Positions 35,086 through 43,954 of a DNA stretch of 64,000 nucleotides are shown here, piece after piece (positions within the stretch are counted from its first letter, which is position 1; every line of letters begins with the position of its first letter). Under the pieces are notes generated by a model. That model was not told the DNA's origin, searched no databases, and saw only the letters and a list, made by a program, of their open reading frames with translations. A program made the translations under genes and the position numbers. Source of the stretch: Solimicrobium sp043758755 (GTDB lineage Bacteria > Pseudomonadota > Gammaproteobacteria > Burkholderiales > Burkholderiaceae_D); contig JAYVMW010000018.1 in the NCBI GenBank assembly GCA_043758755.1, positions 31,511 through 95,510 on the forward strand, given 5' to 3'.

Positions 35086-35838
35086 TCAATATTTCGCAGC
35101 TATTTTGGCTTCAGTGCCATCGGCCCTGATTTCCTTGAGTTTGGCGCGCATGATCTCGACGGCCTCATCGCTGACTCCAGGGTTGCAGGCCAGGTAGTAT
35201 TCATAACCACCGAATGTGAACAACAATGCGACCTTATCCTTTGCGTGGTTACTGGCGATCATCGAAGGTGCCTGGGTCGTATCCGTAGCCCAGTAATCCA
35301 GACGGCCCAACAACAGGTTTTTCAGTGTAATTTCATCATCATAGGAATTGACCACATGGTAGCCGTGCTGAGTGAGGTATTCACCGACCGCGTCGCCCAC
35401 GTAGCCACCTATTGATTCATCCTTGATGTCAGCAAGCCGGGTTATTCTGCCCACCTTGGCTGGACTGCCATAAATTCCCCATTCTCCTTTGGAAAGCGGG
35501 CCTATCCATTTGAAACCGCGCTCTCTGTCGGGTGTGCGGGCCGCTTCATACACGCAAGTGTCAGGCTGGGTACGAGCCAGTTCAAAGGCGCGATTCCAGC
35601 TCATGATTTTCATTTGATATGGAATCTGGCTGCGCCGCATAATTTCATGCACCTTGTCGGCAGCCGAGCCATAAATGGTTTTTCCGTCTTCAGCGGACAA
35701 TCTGGTCGAGATGGACGGTTCGGTTGTAATGAGTAACTGCTTTTGCTGAGATTCCGCTGAACCTGCCAGCGCCAGCAGATTCAGGCAGAGTATTGTCTGA
35801 ATTGTGAATTGGTGAAGTCGCGTGCTACGGAATTCCAT
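35086..35838 (-). CDS. Periplasmic solute-binding protein (SBP_bac_3 family)
   Basis: A 250-residue exported protein (signal region IQTILCLNLLALAGSAES) of the family 3 solute-binding fold. LLITTEPSISTRLS, YQMKIMSWNRAFELARTQPD, RLADIKDESIGGYVGDAVGEYL and LLLGRLDYWATDT mark the two lobes. No permease or ATPase gene is nearby, so it may be an orphan binding protein feeding a receptor or an ABC system encoded elsewhere. Position next to an MCP gene is suggestive but not proof. The ligand is unknown. Confidence 0.8.
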   Translation of the reverse strand: MEFRSTRLHQFTIQTILCLNLLALAGSAESQQKQLLITTEPSISTRLSAEDGKTIYGSAADKVHEIMRRSQIPYQMKIMSWNRAFELARTQPDTCVYEAARTPDRERGFKWIGPLSKGEWGIYGSPAKVGRITRLADIKDESIGGYVGDAVGEYLTQHGYHVVNSYDDEITLKNLLLGRLDYWATDTTQAPSMIASNHAKDKVALLFTFGGYEYYLACNPGVSDEAVEIMRAKLKEIRADGTEAKIAAKY

Positions 35839-36037
35839 TGCTTTTATTCTTTTTGCAACGTGAGTTTGAAACTGACCAGTGAGTCCGATCAGTTTAGCAA
35901 TGAATAACTGAAACTTAAAACTTTTTCCGCACAGTGTTGAGTTGGTCAGTTGTTTTTGATCCGAAAGTGCGAAAAACGGTGCAACGTCAGAATGTTGTTG
36001 AAAAGTTGACGCTGCAGCGATTCATTTTCGAGAGCCG

Positions 36038-37039
36038 TTATCCAGCCAGATCCACCACAACCCGACCACGACTTTTCCCCGCCATCATTTCGGCAGCAAT
36101 GGCGTGAATGCCGGCCAGTCCGATACAGCGTTGCGTTTGAGCCAGTTTTGTAAAATTTAGTTCAGAGGCCAGTCGCTGCCAGGCCAGTACGCGGCGCGGG
36201 TTGGGGCACATGACCGAATCGACGCCCAGTAATTTCACGCCGCGCAATATAAATGGCATGACCGTGGTCGCCAGTTGGACTCCGCCAGCCAGCCCGCAGG
36301 CAGCGACTGCACCCTGGTAATCCATTTCAGCCAGCAGTCTGGCCAGCACGGTGCCACCTACGGTATCAATCGCCGCGGCCCATTTCTGTGCTTCCAGCGG
36401 CTTTGGTGCAACTTTCCAGTCATCCCCGCCGATGACTTCGGCAGCACCCAGACCGGTTAAATAACGTTGTGCCTCATCGGTGACCTCGCGTGTCAGTGCG
36501 CTAACCTGATAGCCCAGTTTCGACAGCAGTACAATCGCCACCGAACCGACGCCGCCGTTGGCCCCTGAAACCACAACTTTTCCGGATTGGGGTGTAATGC
36601 CGGCCTCTTCCAGGGCCATCACGCACAGCATGGCGGTCAGCCCGGCGGTGCCAATCACCATGGATTGCTTCAGGCTGATTTTCTCTGGTAACGGCAACAG
36701 CCATTCGACCTTGAGTCGCTGCATCTGGCTGTAGCCACCCCAGTAACGTTCTCCGACACTCCAGCCCGTCATCACCACCTGGTCACCGGGTTTGAACTGA
36801 CTGTCGGCAGATTCCACGACGGTGCCGGCCAGGTCGATGCCCGGCACCATGGGAAACTTTCTGATGATTTTGCCGGTGCCGGTCACTGCCATGGCATCCT
36901 TGTAATTAATCGAGGAATACTGCACGTTGACCAGTACTTCGCCCTGCGGCAGATCGTCGGTACTCAACTGTTCAACGGCGGCACTGGTTTTGCCGTCGGT
37001 TTCGCGCAGCACCAAAGCACTGAATGATTTATTGGTCAT
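36038..37039 (-). CDS. acuI: Acrylyl-CoA reductase (AcuI/YhdH family)
   Basis: A 333-residue medium-chain reductase of the YhdH/AcuI group: YSSINYKDAMAVTG, FPMVPGIDLAGTV, GWSVGERYWGGYSQM, IGTAGLTAMLCVMALEEAG and the NADPH-site VSGANGGVGSVAIVLL. AcuI reduces toxic acryloyl-CoA to propionyl-CoA. Start ATG 37039 has AGGAG and a TGATG overlap with the thioesterase stop, so translation is coupled. It is the last gene of a three-gene operon. Substrate assignment is family inference; related quinone reductases exist. Confidence 0.88.
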   Translation of the reverse strand: MTNKSFSALVLRETDGKTSAAVEQLSTDDLPQGEVLVNVQYSSINYKDAMAVTGTGKIIRKFPMVPGIDLAGTVVESADSQFKPGDQVVMTGWSVGERYWGGYSQMQRLKVEWLLPLPEKISLKQSMVIGTAGLTAMLCVMALEEAGITPQSGKVVVSGANGGVGSVAIVLLSKLGYQVSALTREVTDEAQRYLTGLGAAEVIGGDDWKVAPKPLEAQKWAAAIDTVGGTVLARLLAEMDYQGAVAACGLAGGVQLATTVMPFILRGVKLLGVDSVMCPNPRRVLAWQRLASELNFTKLAQTQRCIGLAGIHAIAAEMMAGKSRGRVVVDLAG

Positions 37040-37467
37040 CAAGAATTCTCCTGGGGTTTTGATTTTAGTCGCTGGATGTTGCTGAAAATAACATCCGGAA
37101 ACGGGGTCGATTTGGGAATGCGGACATCGACATGCAGGCAGACAAATTCGCAGGTGGCGATGATTTCTGCGCCGCGCAGCATTTCATGTCGGGTAAACAG
37201 GCGCTTGCTGTCTGCATCCCGGATCGTGCTGACAACGGTGAGCTGATCGTTTTCTTTGGCTTCACGCAGATAGCGGATATGCGACTCCACCGTGTAGGTG
37301 GAAAAATCGCCCCGGTACTGCTGGCCCAGACCAACGCCATCCAGCACGTGGTCCAGCCCGGCACTGAAGGGAATCAGGTAAAAGCAGTCACTGAAATGTT
37401 CGTTGTAATCGCACCATGCAGCGGGCACGGAAAAGTGATGGTTTTTCATGCCCGTATCATTATCCAT
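37039..37467 (-). CDS. Hot-dog fold acyl-CoA thioesterase (4HBT family)
   Basis: About 142 residues. The catalytic region WCDYNEHFSDCFYLIPFSAG contains the Asp used by 4HBT thioesterases, followed by VESHIRYLREAKENDQLTV and RLFTRHEMLRGAEIIATCE. I use ATG 37467, 13 bases after the upstream stop; ATG 37449 is an alternative. It should release a free acid from a CoA thioester made or used by the neighbouring enzymes. It somewhat resembles betainyl-CoA thioesterases of carnitine catabolism, but the substrate is unknown. Confidence 0.78.
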   Translation of the reverse strand: MDNDTGMKNHHFSVPAAWCDYNEHFSDCFYLIPFSAGLDHVLDGVGLGQQYRGDFSTYTVESHIRYLREAKENDQLTVVSTIRDADSKRLFTRHEMLRGAEIIATCEFVCLHVDVRIPKSTPFPDVIFSNIQRLKSKPQENS

Positions 37468-37480
37468 TTGCAAGCCATTG

Positions 37481-38902
37481 TCACACTGTTTCTGCAATTG
37501 AAATTCCCAGTTCCTCCTGCAAGTCATGCATGGTCGCCAGAATGGCGTCACGCAGGATGGCAAACATGGCATCGATCTGTGTTCTGGTGATGATCAGCGG
37601 TGGAGAAAATACACACTGATTGACCAGGGGGCGCACCATCAGACCCCGTTCCTGACAATGCCGGTCGATCCGTGCGCCGAGCTCGGCATCGAACGCCAGC
37701 CACGCCGCATCATTGTCATGCCGGCCTTCCAGCTGTTGTACCGAACATTCAACACAACCAACCAGACCCATGCCGCGCGCATCTGTCACCAATGGTATCG
37801 AAGCCAGTTCGGCCAGTTTCTGCTGGAAATAGGGAGCAATTTCACGCACATGCTCGAGCAAACCTTCACGTTCGATGATCTCGATATTTTTTAATGCAGC
37901 CGCACAGCAGACCGGATGGCCCGAATAGGTAAAACCGTGGCCGAAGGTGGCACCCCGGGATTTTTCGCCGCTGACTTCCTGAATCAGCCGCTCGGAGATC
38001 AGGCAGGCGCCCAGCGGCAGATAGCCGGAAGTCAGCCCTTTGGCACAGGTCAGCAGATCTGGCTGAACACCGAACACCTGTTCCGAAGCGAACCAGTAAC
38101 CAAGCCGTCCAAAACCGGTGACGACTTCGTCGGCAATGAACAGCACATCGTGCCTGCTGCAGATTTCTTTACAGCGTCGGAAGTAGCCGCGTGGCGCTAC
38201 GATCACGCCGCCGGAAGCCTGTATCGGTTCGGCAATGAACGCGCCCACATTTTCCGCACCAAGCCGTTGAATCAGATCTTCCAGATCCTGCACTTTGGCA
38301 TCTTCAAACTCCTGCAGGCTCATGCCTTTGGGCCGTTTGGCCGGATTTACATGGGGCAGAAAATGGATGGTGTCGGAGGTCAGGTCAAACCAGTTTTTGT
38401 CCCGATCTTTGCCGCTCACGCTGGCCGACAGGTGTGATGAGCCGTGGTAAGCGTTTTCTCGCGAAATGATGTGTTTTTTGTTCGGGCGGCCTTTGACGTT
38501 GTTATAAAACTGCACAAAGCGCAACGCCGTATCCACGGCCGTTGATCCCCCGGTGGTCAGAAAAACATGGCTCAGATCGCCTGGCGCGAGGTCGGCCAGT
38601 TTTTTGGCAAGCAGGGCCGGCGCGGCAGAAGTCAGGGAAAATGGATTCATGTACGGCAACTGCATCATTTGCGCGGTCACCGCATCGGCCATTTCCTTGC
38701 GGTTATAGCCGATCTGTACGCACCACATTCCGCCCGGGCCATCGATCATTTTCTGATTGTTTTCGGCATAGATGTAAATGCCGTCAGCACCGGTAATGAT
38801 GGTGCGATCGGCTCGTTGGACGTCGGCAAAATATTCCCATGGATGCAGGATGTGTTTGCTGTCGCTGTCGCGGATTTCCTGATTGGTGGCGTGCAGCTGC
38901 AT
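37481..38902 (-). CDS. Class III omega-aminotransferase
   Basis: A 473-residue PLP enzyme. LHPWEYFADVQRADRTIITG, DGPGGMWCVQIGYNRKEM, FLTTGGSTAVDTALRFVQFY, HGSSHLSASVSG, FIADEVVTGFGRLG and the PLP lysine in TCAKGLTSGYLPLGA identify the omega-amino acid:pyruvate type. Likely substrates are beta-alanine, taurine, putrescine or a similar amine. It heads the operon with a thioesterase and AcuI and is divergent from a LysR gene, which probably controls it. Confidence 0.9.
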   Translation of the reverse strand: MQLHATNQEIRDSDSKHILHPWEYFADVQRADRTIITGADGIYIYAENNQKMIDGPGGMWCVQIGYNRKEMADAVTAQMMQLPYMNPFSLTSAAPALLAKKLADLAPGDLSHVFLTTGGSTAVDTALRFVQFYNNVKGRPNKKHIISRENAYHGSSHLSASVSGKDRDKNWFDLTSDTIHFLPHVNPAKRPKGMSLQEFEDAKVQDLEDLIQRLGAENVGAFIAEPIQASGGVIVAPRGYFRRCKEICSRHDVLFIADEVVTGFGRLGYWFASEQVFGVQPDLLTCAKGLTSGYLPLGACLISERLIQEVSGEKSRGATFGHGFTYSGHPVCCAAALKNIEIIEREGLLEHVREIAPYFQQKLAELASIPLVTDARGMGLVGCVECSVQQLEGRHDNDAAWLAFDAELGARIDRHCQERGLMVRPLVNQCVFSPPLIITRTQIDAMFAILRDAILATMHDLQEELGISIAETV

Positions 38903-38962
38903 GATTCCCCCTTATTTTTAGTTACTTTGCGGTAACCATGCTAGCGGAACCGCGCGGAAGTG

Positions 38963-39005
38963 ACAATTAGATGGAATTGTGCTAATGTGTCAATTTTATT
39001 GACAC
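38963..39005. promoter_or_regulatory. Two dyads in the aminotransferase/LysR divergent promoter
   Basis: GTGTCAAT-TTT-ATTGACAC (38987-39005) is a perfect 8-bp dyad ending 15 bases before the LysR start. ACAATT-AGATGG-AATTGT (38963-38980) lies beside it. Dyads of this kind between a LysR gene and its divergent target usually bind the regulator. The pairing with this LysR protein is inference. Confidence 0.6.
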
Positions 39006-39020
39006 CTTGCCTGCGCCTTG

Positions 39021-39896
39021 ATGAAGAAACTCGCTCTGCCGCCGTTAATTGCCGTACGCGCCTTTGAAGCTGCGGGTCGGTTGGGCAGCTTCGTGGCGGC
39101 TGCGGGAGAATTGCATGTCAGTCACCCGGTGATCAGCCACCACATCAGAAATCTGGAGCAGCATCTGGGCGGCAAGCTGTTTCACCGCGGTCCTCGTGGT
39201 GTGGAACTGACCGTGGCAGGGGCGCGCTATTTCAAACGCGTAAGCACTGCACTGACCAGCATTTCCGAGGCCAGCCAGGTTTTTTCAGCGCAGGAGCAGG
39301 AACAGAAAGTGCGTCTGGTGGCCATACCGCAATTCGCATCGCGCTGGCTGCGTACTCATTTACCCAGCTTTCGCAGTCAATATCCTCACATCAAAATCTC
39401 GATTGAACCGAATGCCACGTTTTGTGAAATCGATCCGACCACGGCCGATCTTGGTATCAGTTTTGACGTGCCAGGTGCCTTCAGGGGAGAGGTCAGTTCG
39501 CTGTACAGTCCGGAAATTTTTCCGGTGTGCAGTCCCGAGTGGCTGGCACAGCAAAAATCCAAACCGGGCAGTGCTGCCGATCTGTCCAGTCGCGTACTGC
39601 TGCATGAAGACGATGGCAGCTGGTGGGAAAAATGGTTTGCCACTCAGGGAATTAGCCGCAGTGTGGTCAGTGATATTTCCTATCTGAGCGGTGATGAAGT
39701 CATTGAACTGGCCATCGCCGGACAGGGCGTGGCGCTGGTAGCTGACATTCTGATCCGGGATGAATTGCGTTCCGGTAAATTGATTCGCCCGGTACCGGGC
39801 GCAGCGATTATTGCTGACTTGCAGCTGATCCTGCCATTTGGTCCGACCAATGTCGCTACCCGGTTATTTATTGACTGGCTGATTGCATCGTTGTAA
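39021..39896 (+). CDS. LysR-family transcriptional regulator
   Basis: A 291-residue regulator. N-terminal winged helix-turn-helix: LIAVRAFEAAGRLGSFVAAA, GELHVSHPVISHHIRNLEQ and LGGKLFHRGPRGVELT. The remainder is the inducer-binding domain, with its usual GVALVADILIRDEL near the end. It resembles GcvA-type regulators. Start ATG 39021; a TTG lies one codon earlier. It is transcribed away from the aminotransferase operon and presumably regulates it in response to an amino-compound. Confidence 0.92.
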   Translation: MKKLALPPLIAVRAFEAAGRLGSFVAAAGELHVSHPVISHHIRNLEQHLGGKLFHRGPRGVELTVAGARYFKRVSTALTSISEASQVFSAQEQEQKVRLVAIPQFASRWLRTHLPSFRSQYPHIKISIEPNATFCEIDPTTADLGISFDVPGAFRGEVSSLYSPEIFPVCSPEWLAQQKSKPGSAADLSSRVLLHEDDGSWWEKWFATQGISRSVVSDISYLSGDEVIELAIAGQGVALVADILIRDELRSGKLIRPVPGAAIIADLQLILPFGPTNVATRLFIDWLIASL

Positions 39897-39934
39897 GCGG
39901 TTGGCCCCCTTTCCAAAGTTTCGCAAATACTTTT

Positions 39935-39957
39935 TTGCACGGATCGTATTGGTGCAA
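39935..39957. promoter_or_regulatory. Dyad TTGCAC-N11-GTGCAA
   Basis: A perfect 6-bp inverted repeat with an 11-base spacer, 150 bases upstream of the 563-residue unplaced gene. A candidate operator; the binding protein is unknown. Confidence 0.4.
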
Positions 39958-40020
39958 TCCCTAGTATTCTGATTGCAAATAAGTGGTTAAATTGCCGAAT
40001 CGTCCGACGAAGTCCGTCTG

Positions 40021-40039
40021 AATTCAATGAGCTTGAATT
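40021..40039. promoter_or_regulatory. Dyad AATTCAA-TGAGC-TTGAATT
   Basis: A perfect 7-bp inverted repeat with a 5-base spacer, 67 bases upstream of the unplaced gene at 40107. It is a second candidate operator for the same gene. Confidence 0.4.
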
Positions 40040-40106
40040 AAATCCAAAACCTGTTTAAAAGTTTAATTCTGAAAATCCAATCACTTTCTCAGTCTTTTCA
40101 ATAAAT

Positions 40107-41798
40107 ATGACATCCATCATTTTTCATGTAGCTTCAACAAAAGAACTTCAACCCAGAGTTGATCTCCCTCAATTTAACGTTGGCAGTAGCGCCTTGGAGA
40201 ATTCGTTCAAAGTCGGGCAGAAGGGTGAAATATTTCAGCTGGGATTTTTCGAAAGATTAATGGCGTTCTTCAAAGGGCCAGAAACCGATCGGGCCAAACT
40301 TAAGATGATTCAGGCCAGGAAACTTATGCATCAATTTGGAATGGAAGTAAGAGATTTTTTTCTTACCGATAAACCCGACATAAGAAGAGATTGCAAACTT
40401 CGCGCATTCAAGACTGCGGCTGAATTAAGAAAAAGGGTAAGCAACGGAACCTTGGAAGATTTCGATGCATTAATCAACCCGAAACTGCAACTGCTTATGG
40501 TTCAGAACGAAGATGCATCCGGCGACCCCGTTGAAGGTGATATCGCTTCTGAGGTTCCTTTAAAGACGGATTCAAAGCCAAGACATGTTTTAATGGCTGC
40601 GCCTGACTTGTACCGGGCCTTTTACCCAGAGCCAGATTTGCCGGCATCCATAGTCGATCCAGATTCACTGCACACCTCAGGCAATCCAGCGCCTTTTGCT
40701 TCAGATGAACCTATACAGCCAGATCAGAGTTTCAGTTCAGGCGATTCTTTCCGGTTTATTTTTCCTGATGCAGGCAGCCTGGTTACAGAATCTCGAAGAA
40801 GGGATGCATTTCTTCAACATTCGGAAGCGGTTCCGCCAATTCGAGCTGCAACAGTTTCACCATCAAAACCGCAGTCACCCGCATTAACGCACTCACAAAC
40901 AGCGCGATCGCAGGAAATTCCAGATAAATCTTCAGATTTTCATGGCTTTGAACAACATGCCAAACAATTGTTTCGTGGCGCCGCCGATAAATGGGGCGTG
41001 ATGGTTGAAGCGCTGGGAAAAAAAGTCGAGCAATTCGGGGAGCAGGCTACTGACGTTTTTGGCATGAGTTCCAAAAGCAGTGAAAAAACAAAATCAGAAG
41101 TGCTGGTTGATCTTGCGATTGCCATCACGACAGATGATGCGCCCGGGGGATGGGCTGCGCAATCAAGTGGCGGCAAAAATTCAATTTTAATCGACCAGAC
41201 TGGCGAATTTCCCAGGTCTGCCGATCAAAACAAGAAGCCTGAAGTCCGCGATGAGGAAGTAAATCCATTCGAGTTGGCGCAAAAGGATGAAACAGAGGCG
41301 CGTCAAAGGTTTGAAGAGGAAGTCCGTGAACTTGAAAATCTCTTATTGGCTGCACAGAAAAATGCTGAAGCGCTAAAAAAGGAGCAGGAGCCAGCGAAAG
41401 AAGCAGGCGGTGAGGCGCAAAGTCTGAACAGTGAGTCGTTGACGCAACACGTTACAGTACCTGGCAGTCGGTCATACGAAATTTCAAATTCAGAATCTGC
41501 AATTCCATATAAGGAAGATTTGCCGGCTACCCGTGCGACATCGGTAACATCAACTGCCCAACCATTGAGACGATCTGCATCGAATCTGAAAGAAAAGGTT
41601 CACCAAAAGGCTAAAGATGTTAGCAAAGTCGTTGCGCACAAGACCAGCGTGACGTGGGATAAAACCGCGGATTTAAGAAAGAAAACTGCCGAATTGGGAG
41701 ATGATGTCGCTACGATGGGACGGGAGGCGGTTTCCTCTGGACTCGAAGCTGGCAAAGCTGCCGCTGGATGGATGGCCGCTCACTTGGGGTTGAAATAA
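40107..41798 (+). CDS. Unplaced 563-residue hydrophilic protein
   Basis: I do not recognise this protein. It has no signal peptide or membrane helix. Residues about 45-130 are folded-looking and helical (FFERLMAFFKGPETDRAKLKM, ELRKRVSNGTLEDF). About 150-290 is Pro/Ser/Asp-rich and probably disordered. The 390-430 stretch is a likely coiled coil (EARQRFEEEVRELENLLLA). The C-terminal 80 residues are Lys/Ala-rich helices (KEKVHQKAKDVSKVVAHK), reminiscent of LEA-like or apolipoprotein-like repeats. It is less GC-rich than its neighbours, has its own terminator and two upstream dyads, and stands alone. A secreted effector or stress protein are possibilities only. Confidence 0.7.
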   Translation: MTSIIFHVASTKELQPRVDLPQFNVGSSALENSFKVGQKGEIFQLGFFERLMAFFKGPETDRAKLKMIQARKLMHQFGMEVRDFFLTDKPDIRRDCKLRAFKTAAELRKRVSNGTLEDFDALINPKLQLLMVQNEDASGDPVEGDIASEVPLKTDSKPRHVLMAAPDLYRAFYPEPDLPASIVDPDSLHTSGNPAPFASDEPIQPDQSFSSGDSFRFIFPDAGSLVTESRRRDAFLQHSEAVPPIRAATVSPSKPQSPALTHSQTARSQEIPDKSSDFHGFEQHAKQLFRGAADKWGVMVEALGKKVEQFGEQATDVFGMSSKSSEKTKSEVLVDLAIAITTDDAPGGWAAQSSGGKNSILIDQTGEFPRSADQNKKPEVRDEEVNPFELAQKDETEARQRFEEEVRELENLLLAAQKNAEALKKEQEPAKEAGGEAQSLNSESLTQHVTVPGSRSYEISNSESAIPYKEDLPATRATSVTSTAQPLRRSASNLKEKVHQKAKDVSKVVAHKTSVTWDKTADLRKKTAELGDDVATMGREAVSSGLEAGKAAAGWMAAHLGLK

Positions 41799-41901
41799 AA
41801 TAATTTCAGTGTTCAAAAAAAATTGGCCAGCCCAGCCTAAGGTAAATAATTCAGCAAGCTTGCAGAAAAATATCTTTAACGAACAATTTTGGTTTCTCCT
41901 T

Positions 41902-41942
41902 GGGTGAAGTGCTCCGTGCACTTTCACCCCTTTTTATTTTTT
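41902..41942 (+). terminator. Rho-independent terminator after the unplaced gene
   Basis: GGGTGAAGTGC (41902-41912) pairs with GCACTTTCACCC (41918-41929) with a one-base bulge, followed by a T-rich tract to 41942. It lies 100 bases after the stop at 41798. Confidence 0.75.
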
Positions 41943-41983
41943 GGCTCTCTTGCGCCGATCTGTTATTTGTTGACTGTGCCGAC

Positions 41984-42640
41984 TTATTTCAAAATCCGCC
42001 GGAACCAGCTTCCGATATCGGCGATCTCTTCAAGGGTTACCGTGTGTTGCATGTCGTATTCATGCCATTCCACCGGATAGCCCATTTTAATCAATGCGTC
42101 ACGCGACTGGATGGCGCGCTGCAGGATAACTACCGGATCGGCGCGGCCATGCGCCATGAATATCGGCACCTGCTGATTGGTCGCATGACGCTCCTGTTCA
42201 ACCATTTGATTGAGCGGCAGGTAGCCCGATAAACACAGCAGTCCGGCCAACCTGGTACTCTGGCGCAGGCCGGTCTGCAAGGCCATGGCGCAACCCTGTG
42301 AAAATCCGGCCAGAATAATTTTTTCCGCACCGCCGCTCAGTTCAATGGCAATCAACTCTTCGATCGCCTTTTGTGAGGCACGCAATCCGGCTTCATCTTC
42401 GCGGTTGAGCAAATCGGCCGAGCGGATGTCATACCAGGCCGGCATCACGTAACCGCCATTGACTGAAACCGGTATCTGCGGTGCGTTGGGGAATACAAAG
42501 CGGATTGCCGGGCAGCCGGATAAATCCAGTTCCTTGACGATAGGCACAAAGTCGCTGCCATCGGCACCCAGTCCGTGCATCCAGATGACTGAGACTTTGG
42601 GGTTGGGAGCAGTTTCAATTTTGATGGCGGATAAAGTCAT
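41984..42640 (-). CDS. Carboxylesterase/phospholipase, alpha/beta hydrolase
   Basis: A 218-residue serine hydrolase of the carboxylesterase/acyl-protein thioesterase family. The nucleophile Ser is in ILAGFSQGCAMAL, the acid Asp in HGRADPVV and the His in YDMQHTVTLEEI. The VIWMHGLGADGSDF oxyanion loop is characteristic. Its ATG overlaps the mog-like stop in an ATGA junction, so the two genes are co-translated. The natural ester substrate is unknown. Confidence 0.88.
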   Translation of the reverse strand: MTLSAIKIETAPNPKVSVIWMHGLGADGSDFVPIVKELDLSGCPAIRFVFPNAPQIPVSVNGGYVMPAWYDIRSADLLNREDEAGLRASQKAIEELIAIELSGGAEKIILAGFSQGCAMALQTGLRQSTRLAGLLCLSGYLPLNQMVEQERHATNQQVPIFMAHGRADPVVILQRAIQSRDALIKMGYPVEWHEYDMQHTVTLEEIADIGSWFRRILK

Positions 42641-43263
42641 GATGGTGATGAAGTGGGTTTAATTGCTGATTTAGGGCGGAAGGCTGTGCAGATGGCGGGA
42701 TCGGTTTCGATATACGGACCACCGATCAGATCAATGCAATAAGGTATGGCGGCAAAAATGCCGGGAACGATGCTGGTTCCGCTGACGTCACGCAAACCTT
42801 CCAGGGTCTCTTTGATCGATTTGGGCTGGCCTGGCAAGTTCAATATCAGGGCCGCATGATCGGGTGTTTCACGAATAACTGCCACCTGACGCGACAAAAT
42901 GGCGGTCGGAACAAAACGCAGGCTGATCTGACGCATCTGTTCACCAAAGCCAGGCATTTCCTTGGTGGCTATTGCCAGCGTTGCTTCAGGGGTGACATCT
43001 CGCCGCGCCGGGCCGGTCCCGCCGGTGGTCAAGACCAGGTGGCAGTGGCGCTGGTCCACCAGGCTCATCAGGGTTTGTTCGATCTGATGTTGATCGTCGG
43101 GAATTAAACGGGTAATGACTTCAAACGGGTTTTGCAGGCAGGCGCTCAGCCACTCCTGCAGGGCCGGTGTGCCGAGATCCTGATAGGCCCCGGCCGAGGC
43201 GCGGTCGGAAATGCTGACTATGCCGATGCGCAGAAATTGGGTATCAATAATCGCTGGCGTCAT
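42637..43263 (-). CDS. mog: Molybdopterin adenylyltransferase (Mog-like)
   Basis: A 208-residue MoaB/Mog-family enzyme, which adenylylates molybdopterin before molybdenum insertion. LRIGIVSISDRASAGAYQDLG, LVLTTGGTGPARRDVTPEAT and ALILNLPGQPKSIKETLEGL are the family blocks. I use ATG 43263, with GGGG 6 bases upstream; this overlaps the end of yjgA by 20 bases. Earlier in-frame starts lie deep inside yjgA. The C-terminal extension of about 15 residues is low-complexity. Confidence 0.88.
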   Translation of the reverse strand: MTPAIIDTQFLRIGIVSISDRASAGAYQDLGTPALQEWLSACLQNPFEVITRLIPDDQHQIEQTLMSLVDQRHCHLVLTTGGTGPARRDVTPEATLAIATKEMPGFGEQMRQISLRFVPTAILSRQVAVIRETPDHAALILNLPGQPKSIKETLEGLRDVSGTSIVPGIFAAIPYCIDLIGGPYIETDPAICTAFRPKSAIKPTSSPS

Positions 43264-43858
43264 CCTCATCCCCGTCCTGTTCCTCATCCAGGTCGGCTTC
43301 GTCACCGCCCTTGTTGCTTTGTGCATGCAGCTGTTTGAGGATCTGGAAAATTTCCCGATAAGCTTTAGGTGGCTTGTTTTCGGCCTGCTCCTTGCGTGCA
43401 TTGCGGATCAGCGTGCGCAGATGCTGAACATCGAGCTCGGGATGCTGTTCCAGCAGTTCGGTCAGGGCTTTGTCATCGGAAAGTAGTTTATCGCGCTTTT
43501 TTTCAAAAGAATGCATGGTTGCGGTTTCGGCTTTCGAGGCACCTCTCCAGCTGTCGATGGTGCGCTGGATGGCTTCCAGTTCTGCCGGTTCCAGACTGCG
43601 CATTTTTTTGCCGACGTACTGCAACTGGCGGCGCCGTCCTTCGTGATCTTTGATCAACTGGCATTCCAGAATCGCGTCGCGCACATCGTCTGGCATCGGC
43701 ACGCGTTTGACCCGGTCACGTGGCGAGTCTATCAATTCCTGACCGAGCTTTTGCAGCGCCGTCATCTGACGCTTTAACTCGGATTTGGAAGGACGTTCGT
43801 ATTCTTGCTCGAATTCGGTGGACTGGAAGCCACACGAGCCGCGGTTTGGATTTGGCAT
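43244..43858 (-). CDS. yjgA: Ribosome-associated protein YjgA (DarP)
   Basis: A 204-residue DUF615 protein that associates with 50S assembly intermediates. RPSKSELKRQMTALQKLG, RVPMPDDVRDAILECQ and GRRRQLQYVGKKMRSL are diagnostic. The C-terminus is strongly acidic (DLDEEQDGDEDD). It starts 96 bases from the divergent pmbA gene, the usual pairing of these two genes in proteobacteria. Confidence 0.94.
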   Translation of the reverse strand: MPNPNRGSCGFQSTEFEQEYERPSKSELKRQMTALQKLGQELIDSPRDRVKRVPMPDDVRDAILECQLIKDHEGRRRQLQYVGKKMRSLEPAELEAIQRTIDSWRGASKAETATMHSFEKKRDKLLSDDKALTELLEQHPELDVQHLRTLIRNARKEQAENKPPKAYREIFQILKQLHAQSNKGGDEADLDEEQDGDEDDASDY

Positions 43859-43954
43859 AGTTGATAGTCTGTCAGGCCTGATGGCCTATTTATAATGTAA
43901 CGGGAAACTGAAGGCTGCTATCATACCTCCTTTTAACCCAGTCCCCATAGACCT

